Shown piece after piece: positions 9,847-21,525 of a stretch of 64,000 nt of DNA; position 1 is the stretch's first letter; every line of letters starts with the position of its first letter. Under the pieces are notes generated by a model. It made no database searches. It saw only the letters and a list, made by a program, of their open reading frames with translations, and had not been told where the DNA came from. Made by a program: the position numbers and the translations under genes. The stretch spans positions 27,543,501 to 27,607,500 of the forward strand of contig NC_088308.1 of the NCBI RefSeq assembly GCF_910592395.1, read 5' to 3'. This DNA comes from Lineus longissimus (taxonomy: Eukaryota; Nemertea; Pilidiophora; Heteronemertea; Lineidae).

Positions 9847-12800
9847 ATGAACATATTTGTGATATTAGCGGTGGCACTGCCACTAGCTGCTGGTAGGTGA
9901 AAGCTTTCTTGTCATTTATTTTAGTGATTGAAGACAGCGTCCAGTGAATGATGAAATGAATTGCCCAGTCATTTCCAACCTTCTTTTCGAGTGACCAAAT
10001 AATGGTGATAAAACCACAGCTTACCATTTACATACGGTATTGTGAATTGCTTTTTTTGATTTATCAAGAATTTGCTTGATTCGCACAGGGCATGCGGAAT
10101 CGCAAAGCAAAAGCTTCGTTGGTTCGGTTTGGGTACAGTGAGGCGTAAGCGAACAAAGCCGTTCCGCTAGTTTGGTTTCGGCCTACACTGAATGCGATTG
10201 CGAGAACACATGCGGCAGTGGTTTGCTATTTCACGCCGCATTGCACCCAAAGAGTGCAAAACTAGCGTTGCGAAATTAATCCTAAATCACTTTCATTGTT
10301 GGATTTGTCACTTGATTATCATAATGTTGTAGTTACTGTTGTATTACACTAAGGATGAAGAGTCAATTGACGGTGTATTCTCTATGTGGGGTAGCAAGTG
10401 CACAGGCTGGGTACAGCCTTAATGAGGGTTGACGCTTTCCTTGCCAATTGCAATTGACCACTCTGAATTTACAAAGAAGTGGCCAGTGGTCTCTTCTTTC
10501 CTGTAATATAAGAAGTATCCCATTTGCAAAAGTGTAGGCAGGGAGGCTGATGACACCTGGTGGATTGTTTTTACTGATAACTCTTTATGCAGCTTCGTGC
10601 AAACCTTTCAAAAAGAATTTAGGCAAAGTTCAGCCACACCTTCTGAGTGATCCTTTTATCCAAGGTCAGCTGATTAAGATTAGATTAAATTAGAATTACA
10701 TTTGCTATTACGAGAGCAATTACATGTAGCAGGTTTCGTGTAACACAAACCAAATGGACACGTAATGTTTATGACAGCCTCTGGATTGATATGCACCACC
10801 ATGGTAATGATATTCTTTATAACGACACGAAAACAGATACATTCAAAGATAAGATACAAATTTTCAAAAAAAGATATTCATAGGGAGTAATCATACATTA
10901 ATAACCAAATCAGATGGTACCGTACTAATTTTCACCAACTTCCTTAGATTTTTTGACAAAAGCCGAGTAAAGGTTTGTCATTTCCATTTGTTTTCAGGTC
11001 TCAGAGTAGACTCTGGCAACTGCACATCAGCAGAGTTCGAATGCCCAGACGGGACCTGTATCTCTAGCTCGTGGGTTTGTGATGGCGAAGATGATTGTGG
11101 TGATAATGGTGACGAGGCATCCTGCGGTGGCCCCGCGTCTACGGCTGCCCCAGCTACCTCTGGACCTGCGGTAGCCACGACTGCTACAACAGGAGGCTCA
11201 ACTAGTAAGTACTCAACGACCCGTAGTCCTTCCAACCAGCTGCACTTGGTTAAAATCGAATTTAAGCCGTCTTGTTCTGGCCTGCAGCCTCTCAGATTCT
11301 TACCCATAGGTCCAGGTAACCGCTCCCGTACATTTGATAGTGCTGAACGAATTGAGGATTTATAACCATGTTTTTGGACCTCCTTTTTGGGTAAATTCAT
11401 CACATTAAGTTACCTCGACAGTGATCAGTTTGAATCAGTTTTTGGGTAATTGGGTAATTGCACATTTCAGGCATTTTCTCCGGCTGTGGAGTAACCCTGA
11501 CCGCGTCCAACGGTACGTTCTCTTCCCACGCCGAGTACGGTGTATCAAACTACAAGAACAACTACGGCTGTGACTGGACCATCAGCGCCCCAGCTGGATA
11601 TGTCGTCAATGTCATGTTCCTCAGCTTGGATATTGAAAGCCAGAGAACGTAAGTCTGATGTGCGAGGCATTCGCGCGACGAAAGTGAACGTGACACTCAG
11701 ACCCGCAAGGGTCAGCTTACTTGCAACTTAAACAAAGCATTTCGATCTGGCGAACACGCAGAAGCAAATGAGTTCAGTTCCAGTTGTCAATCTACTCCAA
11801 GACAATCACTGTACAGCTGTCCAAGACAATCACTGTACAGCTGTCAAAGACAATCACTGTACAGCTGTCCAAGACAATCACTGTACAGCTGTCAAAGACA
11901 ATCACTGTACAGCTGTCAAAGACAATCACTGTTGCATGCAAATCACCCTCACCTTAAGTGAAAAAAAGAAATATTATTTTCCTCTCTGTGTCTAATATAA
12001 AGAAAAAAGAAGATAAAGAGACCAATAATTGTTTCTTTCAGGCAAACAGTGTTGATTGGCCAAAATATCCACGAACGGCGAGACTCAGTGTCCAGAACCT
12101 ACATGTACATGATTGCCAAATTTCATTGAATTGTATGTAATGTTCATTTGTGTCTGCAGTTGCTCCTATGACAAGCTCGAGGTCTACAGCTCCCCAAGCT
12201 CCCTTGCTACAGCCAGCAACCGCATTGGTCGTTATTGCGCTGATGACGGTTCTCTCGATGGAAGCAGAATCGCTTCAACTGGCAACACCATGTACTTGGC
12301 TTTCTCTTCCGATAGCAGCACCAGACATGGGGGTTTCGTCCTCCTTTACTACTTTACTGCTGCAGGTTAGTGATCCAGTTTCCTTATCTGTCTTGCGAAT
12401 TTCTTTCCCCTGTCATCATAGCCCATAGCAGAAATGGCGTATTACTGTCCTAAGTGAGACATCGTTCTCCTATGGTACCGCCTTGCTTCCCAGGAAATGA
12501 TGACAACGGGTGTTTTGTAGATTGCTCTCCAACAGTCGTAACGTGCAGCATCTCGTATAATACCTGTAGCACTTGGCATTTCAAAAGTACAGACTAATTC
12601 GGTCCAGCAAATGCTGGAATTGCCTGGTATCTTGAGTATACACAACAAAAACAAAATGACGTGCATGAGTCGTCCTAACAATTGCATGGCTTTTATTGTC
12701 GCGATAGGTTTGAAATAACCGCGCCAGATTTATCACAATTTACTTCATTTCAGGTAGCACAGGAGGCAGCGGCACCCTTCCCCCCGTTGCCACCACCCTC

Positions 12801-15800
12801 GCCCCAACCGGTACCGACTCCGGCTGCGGCAGCCCCCGCGTCCAGAGCGGTATGAGTGGTTCATTCTCCAGCAAGGGCTACCCAAGCAACTATGACGATA
12901 ACCTGGCATGCACCTGGCTCATCTCAGTTCCAGCTGGTTATGTAAGTAATGTGACACACTCTCAGGGCCAATGAATTACGTTTACTTTCCCTATCGACCC
13001 CCCATGAAAGCTGTTTGGTAAAATATCGTGAAGTGGCAATTCGATTCGAATTTTAGTTGACGAGAAAATCTTAATGACTCAAATGACTCTATCTTTCAGC
13101 GTGTCCTCCTCACTTTCAGCACCACGTTTGAGATTGAGAGCTACACCGTCGGCGACAGGGCCTGTGCCTATGATTATGTTGCCGTGTACGAAGGAGTGAC
13201 CAACGTCAACCGCGTCAGCCAACTCATCGGTAGGTAAATACCATGATGTGTCTAACGTATATTTTGGTTGTGCAGTCTCAGGAACGACCATGACATATGA
13301 AGTCTGAAGGCAAATACTTTATACACAAATCGCTTTTGGTGATGGCTTTGGTCTTACATCCGGGCCTAGTAGTGACGTCGTCACATTCATAGCGCCAAAG
13401 CGGCTGTTGGGATGTCGCCCACGTATGATGTTAGATGCAAGGTGTATACATATAGTCAACTTTTCTTCCTTACAAGCAATCATGGTTACAAAACCGAACT
13501 TGCAAACTTAACTATCAACTGTCTCTCATCCCTTCTTCAAGGTAAATATTGTGGTAACACAGCCCCCGCTTCCATCGTGTCTGCTGACAACAACCTTGCC
13601 GTGACCTTCGCCTCCGACACCTCGGTTGGAGAGGCTGGTTTCTCCATCTCCTGGTCTGCTACTCTTTGTAAGTACTTTTTCCTTTCCCCGCCTTGTCCCA
13701 GGTTCATGTAAAACATATAGAACGTCGCGGTTTTAAATGGAAGGATCTATACAATCGCGGAAGGCATCGAATGAAAAGAACGGCTGTAAAAACTGTTGTT
13801 GATGGAGACGTCCATCGTCCTTCACTGTAACGAGATGGAAGCACCAGAAAGAACATTCCTGCGGTTCAGTTAGAACACATTTCAAAGCTTGATATAACGT
13901 TGTATTTCTATGTATTTCATCTCGTGTTCTGTTTTTCCAGCAAGTGCCGCTCCATCAACGGCTGCACCTGTGTTCACCACGCCTGCTGTTACGGCGGCTC
14001 CATCCGGTTGCGGAGGAGACAAGTATCTCTCAGGTTCCGGCGAGTTCGTTTCCCATGCCGGTAAGTCGAATATCCTTGAGTCACTGGATAGTGGCTCGGA
14101 CTTTTGGTTAATAAGAGGTTATTCGAGCCCCGCAGCCGGTATGAGGCTCCAGTATCTTTTTGTAACTTGCTTCGCTCCAACCGGTGTATAAATGGGTAGG
14201 GGTTGCTGGTCGAACATCTGGGTCCTACTGAAAGGTTTCAGGGTGGACCAGACGTTCAAATATGGAGTCGGATGCCAACTCCACCGCAGTTGATATCATA
14301 CCACATGTATAAACCACAAATTAGACGTTTAACTTCAACAACATTAACTCAGAACGGTATTGGATCCTTTCTTTACTAACTAAATTTCCCAGTGGTGTTC
14401 TTGATCTCTTGTTCAGGTTATGAGAGCGGTGACTACCCAAGCAGTGCAAACTGTGAATGGATCATCAGCGCCGCCGCCGGGGAGATCGTCCAGTTGGAAT
14501 TCGCCGCCTTCGACCTCGAGGACAGCACAACCTGCAGCTACGACTCGGTGAAGCTCTACGACAGCACCAGCTCCAGCTCCCTCATCAACAAGTTCTGCGG
14601 AACCCTGCCAGCTGGCTACCTTGTCTACTCAACTGGGTCTACCATGAGGGTGACTTTCACCAGTGACACCGGTGTAGAGGGTGATGGATTCAAGATTCGC
14701 TACTCGTCTGTCGACCCAGCTTCTCTTACTACTCCTGCCCCAACCACAACTGGTTAGTATCATAATAGTCATATGTTGTCAACAGACGATACTTTAATAC
14801 TTAAAATTCTTGAAATTCTCAAAATTCGAAAGGCGCAGATGACATGAATTACAAATCAGATACAAACGTTTGATGAAATCGCTGCTATCATCTGAGTAAT
14901 CGGAAATACGCATAAGCCATGATGACTTATAACCTCTTTTCGAAATATTCTTTTTAGTTGCCCAGTCTGGCTGTGGTGGGCCACGATTCCTGACAAGCGC
15001 TGGCACTTTCAGCAGCATGAACTTCCCCTCCAACTACGATTCTGACGCCAGCTGCGTGTGGAAGATCACCGGCCCTGCCACCAAGGTCATCCAATACACC
15101 TTCCTTGCCCTTGACACCGAGACTAGTTCCAGCTGCAACTATGATTACGTGACCGTCCATGACGGACCAAGCTCTTCCTCCCCCGTTCTAGACTCATTCT
15201 GTGGATCAGGCACCCCATCCGTGTTCCTCTCCACTACCAACGAAGCCTACGTTACCTTCACCTCTGATAGTAGTCAGGAGGAGGCAGGATTCAACTTGAA
15301 GTTCGACTTCGTTGACCCACCAGGTGGGCAGAAACTGCAGTTGGGATGTTTACAAATGTCATATCTATCTAAAACTGCCGTCTTTTAGTTACTTTTATAT
15401 GTACGTAATGTTCCTTTTGAATTCAAGACAACAAAAAGTCCGAAGAAAGACGAAGCGAAGTGACTTAGCACGCCTACTATCAGGCTTGTCAGGCCTGTAG
15501 GCGGAAACTTAACCGTACGCCCCCGAGCGTTACTTTGTAATTGTCGTACCCCTTTCCCCCTTTTAGGCGAACATCGTTGGCACAGGTGAAGACAAAAGCA
15601 GTCAATTGCATTCCGGCGTTGCCATGGTTGTTGTGTATTTGGCTTTTTTGCTAAAGCAAGCTCTCTTATAATCCGTGTCTATGATCATAACAGGGCCAGC
15701 ATACCGTGAGAGGGCCGGCAGCTTGAGTCAAAGTGACAAAAGCCTTACCTAGTAACATTACGTTATACTGATAGCAGACTGATATCAATCGCTTTCTCAT

Positions 15801-18292
15801 TGCAGTAACTTGCGCACCAACTGAATTCACCTGCCTTGATGGTGGGTGTATTGACATGAGTCTCAAATGTGACAACAATACAGACTGCGCTGATGGCAGC
15901 GATGAGATGTACTGTATGAGTAAGTGAGGTCACTTATTTACTATCGTTTGAAAGCAGAGCGCAGTAAAATATGATAAGCAGTGACTCAATTTGAGCCAGA
16001 TCCAGCCACTCTCTATCCTTTGTTTTCGCATTTCTCTATAGGACGTGTATGGGCCAGGTAAACTCGAAGTTTAGGGTGGTGTCATCAAAACAAAATATGA
16101 TATTCAGTAAGACTATGTGGGAAAACTATGCAGAAACCTTTTCCCAAATCTTCTATACGTTTTATTGCACTGCAAAAGGTTGTACATATACGGTGGCTGG
16201 GAAAGAACATCACATGATTTTTTCTTTTCAACATGAAAATATTTCCTATACGTTAGAAACCATCACTCTATATGCATTTATTTCAGATTCCAACTCGAAG
16301 TGCGGTCAACCAACCATCACCCCCAAACCAGGCAACAGCAGGGTCGTTGGAGGACAAGAGGCAACTGAGGGAAGCTGGCCATGGCAGATCTCCGCCCGTT
16401 ATAGTGGCTCACACTTTTGTGGAGGCTCCCTCGTCCACCCTGAGTGGGTTGTGACTGCTGCTCATTGTTATTCGGAGTAAGTTTCAATGATAGATTTTGC
16501 CCATATCCCTTCTTTGTAATACCTGAGCATATTGATAAATACCACAAAGATACTTCCCCTTAATTCTATCTTGCCAGAGACGCAATTATCACACTTTTGC
16601 TCTCATTCCAGCGCATCTAGTACCTCCCCGTACACTGTCGTGGTCGGCAAGCACAACAAGGCTGGCACCGACCCCAACGAGGAGACTATCCAAGTATCCA
16701 AGATCATTGTCCACAAGGACTACAATGAAAACACGGTAGATAACGATATCGCGCTTCTCAAGCTCGCCAAGCCAGCTACCATGTCTGCATACGTTGATAC
16801 AGTCTGTCTACCTTCCATGGAAGTCCCTGCTGATACTAACTGTTATACCACTGGGTGGGGTGATACCAAAGGTAATATCACATACCTTGCTTATCAACTG
16901 TTAGTATAGCTTCACTTCTTGAATGAGTGAAGGATATTCAGGAGGCTAAATTGAACATAAGCCTTTTCCTCAGATTCTGCACATTGGTAAAGTAAAATTT
17001 TCGTGTTGAGATGAGCCGTTTCTTGTGACGGATGCGAGAGTATAATATTTTGAGAAACGATTGCTTCAGCATCCAGAGAAACGCACCCGTAGATTTCCTC
17101 CTGGGTTTGTTTCAAACTTTAACTACAACGTAATTTCCAAAGTGGGTATGTGTCTTTGATTCTCTTTCTCCACTCCAGGTACATGTTGCTCAGGAAAGCT
17201 GAAACAAGCCATGGTTCCTATCGTAGACAGGACGAAATGCAACCGCGCCGATTATTACAACGGGGATGTGACCAACAACATGATCTGTGCAGGTTATGAT
17301 GTTGGTGGCCACGATGCTTGCCAGGTAGAGTATTTCATCTTTGCCGTATTGCCATAACCGCAAAGCTCTGGGTTGTAGGACAGCCGACTCCGTCTACGAT
17401 AACGATCATGTCTGGCATGTTTTTCAATGATCCCGAACACTAAAGAAGAAGATAAAGAAACTGCTTTCTATTAGCACGTCAAAGGCACATTGCTTCCTGA
17501 ACAGTGCACGCAGTACTGCAAAGCCGATTCGGTAACCCTGCCTCATACTTCTAAAAGCTAACTCCGTACTTCCATGAACATATGTATTTGTCTTCTACAC
17601 TATCATGAATACTACTTATGATTTTTACTGATGCACTTACTACTCCTAAAAATAATACGTCTATACCATGTGCTTATATTTCCTTTAGGGTGACAGTGGT
17701 GGTCCATTCGTGTGCAACGTCAGCGGAAAATGGGAGCTGACCGGTGTCGTCTCATGGGGTATTGGCTGTGCTAGTGAGTACACGTAAACAATACACACAT
17801 TCAACGTGCACGTTTTGATGAAATCACTCACTGTTTGCATTAACACTGCAAACATGGCGATCGGAAAACATGGAGACTGTTCATGACCTGTCTGTCTTTG
17901 ATATGAAGACTAGTGTTTATGTCTATGGGCCAGCAGAGACTTTGACCAGACAGACCTGGCCACATTACATGGAGGTAGCATGGTCGATTCACACCAGAGA
18001 TCATGGAGTGACATCTCACCCAAACCAATCAGTTATCTCCGCGCACTACTATATAGGTCGGTTTGGTCTCGCAGAGGGAACTGATGCCTCAGCCAGCCAG
18101 ACGGTTTGTGATGCTGATTGATTCTTCACTACGGCTCTTCAGTCAAAATCCCTTGACAATGAAGTATGGTGATATAGCCTGTAATATAACTTCACTTACC
18201 ATATCATTTTTCTAGGTGCCAAGAAGCCCGGTATCTATACCAACACACTGAACTACGTCGCCTGGATCCAACAAAAGATGGCCGCCAACTAA
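9847..18292 (+). CDS. Mosaic secreted serine protease: signal, LDLa, four CUBs, LDLa, trypsin domain (924 aa, 16 exons)
   Basis: The exons are 9847-9892, 10998-11204, 11471-11648, 12160-12365, 12754-12941, 13100-13229, 13542-13667, 13941-14060, 14417-14752, 14958-15323, 15806-15919, 16287-16476, 16612-16871, 17179-17324, 17689-17773 and 18216-18292. They total 2,775 nt, every junction is in phase, and TAA ends at 18292. Residues 1-16 are the signal peptide. LDLa-1 is at 24-58 with six Cys, followed by a Thr/Ala linker. The CUB domains start at C90, C237, C384 and C518; CUB1 has the full four Cys, and Thr/Pro/Ala linkers separate the domains. LDLa-2 is at 637-671 with six Cys and the acidic DGSDE calcium motif. 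The S1 domain is activated at R691|VVGG, with triad H732, D781 and S874 (GDSGGP); D868 gives trypsin-like specificity. Module borders fall at phase-1 introns, typical of exon-shuffled extracellular proteins. The order recalls enteropeptidase, ovochymase and matriptase relatives, but there is no membrane anchor or SEA domain, so it is probably secreted. The substrate is unknown; digestion, immunity or matrix processing are all possible. Confidence 0.95.
11797..11932. repeat. 24-bp tandem repeat in intron 3 of the mosaic protease
   Basis: Five full units and one partial unit start at 11797, 11821, 11845, 11869, 11893 and 11917. The core is AAGACAATCACTGTACAGC. Units are nearly identical and differ mainly at the second base (C or A). 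Because 24 is a multiple of three, a reading frame stays open through it, but the repeat lies between well-defined exons and is intronic. Confidence 0.95.
14083..14235 (+). mobile_element. tRNA-derived SINE remnant in intron 8 of the mosaic protease
   Basis: A degenerate A-box-like stretch (GGATAGTGGCTCGGAC) is followed by a B-box-like stretch (GGTTATTCGAGCCCC). A tail then reads ACTTGC, CTCCAACCGG and TATAAATGGG. The element at 18810-18958 carries a recognisably similar tail, which supports a shared SINE family. Confidence 0.6.
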
Positions 18293-18411
18293 AAGCTTGT
18301 TTACAAAGTTTATCGTTTTATGTATCTTCTATTGAAATAGAACATTTCATTTCCACTTGATGGTCTGCTTCTCCTTCCTATTATGCTGCACTTGTGTCAT
18401 TATACTGATCC

Positions 18412-18417
18412 ATTAAA
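18412..18417 (+). promoter_or_regulatory. Polyadenylation signal of the mosaic protease
   Basis: ATTAAA lies 120 bp after the stop codon at 18292. It is a common variant of AATAAA and is the only good candidate close by. Confidence 0.6.
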
Positions 18418-18429
18418 GATGCTACTGAT

Positions 18430-20660
18430 GGCCGCAGGTTGCAAAAAATACAAAAAATCCGATCCTGCGAATGCTGCGGTTTCTTTATTGTGTCGCCTAG
18501 GTCACCTACTCAGTATCAGTTACCGGATAAGACAAGGTTGCTCCTAAGCAAAATTGATGTTGTTGCAACTGTAAGCCAATACAGCAAGACAAAGGAGGGT
18601 GTATTTCTTTGTTGATGAGCAATGCGGTATACAGAATAACTGTCCATTTCTTTCCTTTTGCCGTTACCATATTTCCGGGACGTGTATCTTGCCCAATTTT
18701 AATATCAGATTTCGCCAATAGCGAATTTGCCTGGACTTCTTCATAAGGCGTGGGCTTCCCCTGTACTTCAAAACATTAGCCACCAAGAAGAACTAACACG
18801 CATGTTTCACCATCTCCAATTTATTCCAGGCTGGGTGGAGAGAGAGGCAAGTAGGGTGAAGTGCCTTGCTCCGGCACAAAACGGAACAACGGTAATCCTT
18901 CTGACAGTAGAACACGCGACCACCTGACTACGAGCCCGGCGCTCTATACACTATGCCCTTGATCTTCCATCATGATGCTTACACAAATATATGCTAAAAT
19001 ATATCAATAGCCATGCTTCACCTCAAAGATACAAATGACACACTTATGTGCCGTCCTTCACAAATCTCCAAGCATCTCTTGATTGCCTCCCATTGTGAAT
19101 TAGCTCCGATTCCTATCGCTGGCGTTTTCATTACACGAATTACACGCTGCTTTGACCTTTTCATAGTTGACGCTGTACCCCTTGGGTATCCTTCGTCATT
19201 CCATCAATACGCCAAAGTGAACACGGTGAAGTAGATCGTAAAGAACCGTATGTCTGGTGCATTACGTGCTACACTTATTCGCCTTCTTTGAAGGCAAATC
19301 TCTTGATATATGAACAGTCATTTGTTGTTGTTGCATCTGATGAGATGGCGGGTCAAGACAAAGCTCGAGACTAATGGGAGGTCCTTTGAGATGCGTTACC
19401 GATTGCTGTTGTTTTTATCAAGGAATCTGCTGTTGTTTTTTATCAAAGAAGAGTCAACAGCAAAACATCAACAGTATAAGACCAGGTTGAAAACTCAGAG
19501 AAAAGTGACGTCTTATAAAAGTCTTATTGAGAGAATCGAGAATCTTATTGATCAGTGCCGTGTACATTCACATGTACATTCTTGTAAGATTCTTTGTTAA
19601 GATAAAACTTAACTTTGGTCGGGATGGCAGGTTGGTTGTCCGAAGCTCAGAGAAGTACTATCATATTGAGATCATGTTCGAGGGAAAGAACTATCAAACC
19701 TAATGAAAGCAAAATAGGCAGAAGGTGTCCCCAAACGGCCTCGAAAACGTGCACCGACATATGTAAACCCTCCATCTTTCCGAAGAGATGCATGGCCACG
19801 GAGAGTCGGTTATCTATGGAGGAATTTCATGTCAAGACAGCCAATCTGATCCTTGAATAAATTGCTTGCCCGTCTATTAGCAGATTAGCAAACATCCTAT
19901 TGGCTATTGGTAAGTGGTAGTATCGTTGATAGTATCTCATGTGATAGCATCATACAGTGGTATTGAGGAAGAATGATCGGCCAGAGAGACACGTCCTCTT
20001 GATTTGCAGCTAATGGCTAGCATGAGAAAGATTAATGGATCGCGGCATGGACATTACGGCAACATCAACAAGGCTAGAGCATAGCCCTGACGTAACCGAG
20101 GATTTTTTCAGTCATGTCTGCGGAGCAGCCAAACAGACTTCACAGTCAAACAATCTTGACCTTAGCATATTCTAATTTGAAAATATGTGATGATGTGAGC
20201 ATCATCTTTTGAATTCCAGGTGTTCATATCTTAAATTTTGCAGTTAATGCTGAAACTGGATAATTCATTTCACTGCTCAAGAGCAGAATTGCATCACAGA
20301 ACTGCACCAAAGGTGTGATTACATTTCAGAGATAAGGAGTTGATTTTTTGCTCATTGAAAAAAGTGCTGGATTTACCATCGTGCTGATAAGAGGATTTGA
20401 GCATTAAAATGTTGAAGCTCGATCTCAAACTCATTGTGACAACTCCATCCGTATGATAGGCAATAGTCGCATTCCATCGGCATCCACGTTCGTTATATGT
20501 CATTATCATTACTTTACATTCCTGATCTGCATAACCGGCCGAAAAAAAACAATCTTCTTTCTTTCAAGTTGTAATAGCGGTAAGGCCTTAGTTTCTTCGA
20601 AAGGTACTATCGACATGTTTTAAAATATGAAATATATTTGCTCGCGAACTGTACATGTTT
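18430..20660. other. Intergenic stretch without recognised genes
   Basis: Apart from the SINE at 18810-18958 I see only short open frames without domains, signal peptides or credible splice sites. Confidence 0.5.
18810..18958 (-). mobile_element. tRNA-derived SINE, minus orientation
   Basis: Read on the minus strand from 18958, the sequence begins GGGCATAGTGTATAGAGCGC (A-box-like), continues with GGGCTCGTAGTCAGGTGGTC, and has a decayed B-box (CGCGTGTTC). The body contains GAGCAAGGCACTTCACC and the tail CTCTCCACCCAG. This tRNA-like head followed by a GCAAGGCACTTCACC-type body is characteristic of SINEs in many marine invertebrates. The tail resembles that of the element at 14083-14235. Confidence 0.7.
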
Positions 20661-20864
20661 AGCTCCCAGAAGCAGAATGTTGTACCTTTTTTTCTTCAGC
20701 GGGCAGGAAAATTTCCCAAGGCACACTGCGTGGCTAATCCCAAGGGTCATCAGGGCAGACTTAGCTCCCAAAAGCAGAATGTTGTACCTTTTTTTATTCA
20801 GCGGGCAGGAAAATTTCCCCAGGCACACTGCGTGGCTAATCCCAAGGGTCATCAGGCCAGACTT
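20661..20864. repeat. 102-bp tandem duplication
   Basis: Two copies begin with AGCTCCCA at 20661 and 20763 and differ at only a handful of sites over 102 bp. Frames stay open through both copies on both strands because 102 is a multiple of three, but the peptides show no recognisable feature. Confidence 0.9.
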
Positions 20865-21180
20865 CGTGGGGGTCTATAGGCCTATAAGCCAGAAATGGCA
20901 ATTATAGTTTCTTCGACAAAAGTACATTCTAAGCTGTTGTCTTTCCTTTCTGTGGATTTCTGAGGCTTTTTTGCCTTTCAAGGGTAGGAGGGTTGGATAG
21001 ACAGAGGTTAAGCTGCAATGATCGACCGGAATTGGCGAAAGGATGTCAAGGAAGCATTGGGAGAAGGAATTAAAACCGACCACTCATCACTCAATAGGCC
21101 TATGTCACACCATTTTTACCGCAGTAGAGTGTAATACAGGACACTCGATGTTCTTTCAGAGGCTTTGTTTAGTAATCAAA

Positions 21181-21525
21181 ATCCAAACCAAAAAATCAAC
21201 AGCACATACATTTAGGTTTCATAGGCATTTTATTCGGCCAAATTGTACAGATAATTGACTACATATACAAGAAAAAGAGAACAAGTAACGGCGAGGGTCA
21301 CAGCCAAGATCAACAGATCCCTCACGGCTGTGACCAACCACCCATCGGGAATCCAAACTAAAAACCAACAGCACATATGCACAGGCTTCATAGGTATTTT
21401 ATTTGGCCAAATGGTACAGATAATTGACTAGATATACAAGAAAAGGTGTACAAGTGTTGATGGTCAGTGGTACAGCCAAGATCAACAGTTAGATCCCTCA
21501 CGGCTGTCACAGACCGACCACTTCT
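21181..21525. repeat. 170-bp tandem duplication with an internal hairpin
   Basis: Copies start at 21181 and 21351 (ATCCAAAC) and are clearly similar throughout, with small indels. Copy 1 contains a perfect 10-bp inverted repeat (GGTCACAGCC at 21296-21305, GGCTGTGACC at 21326-21335, 20-nt loop). In copy 2 the stem is shortened by substitutions. Confidence 0.85.

Noticed and set aside
10978-11403. Minus-strand frame of 141 codons over the first LDLa exon
   Set aside because: It is the antisense shadow of a well-supported exon with six Cys and correct splice phases.
11768-11995. Plus-strand frame with an eight-residue Cys repeat
   Set aside because: The frame is open only because of the 24-bp tandem repeat inside an intron.
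20607-20907. Repetitive proteins on both strands
   Set aside because: They come from a 102-bp tandem duplication whose length is a multiple of three; no coding signal remains once the duplication is considered.
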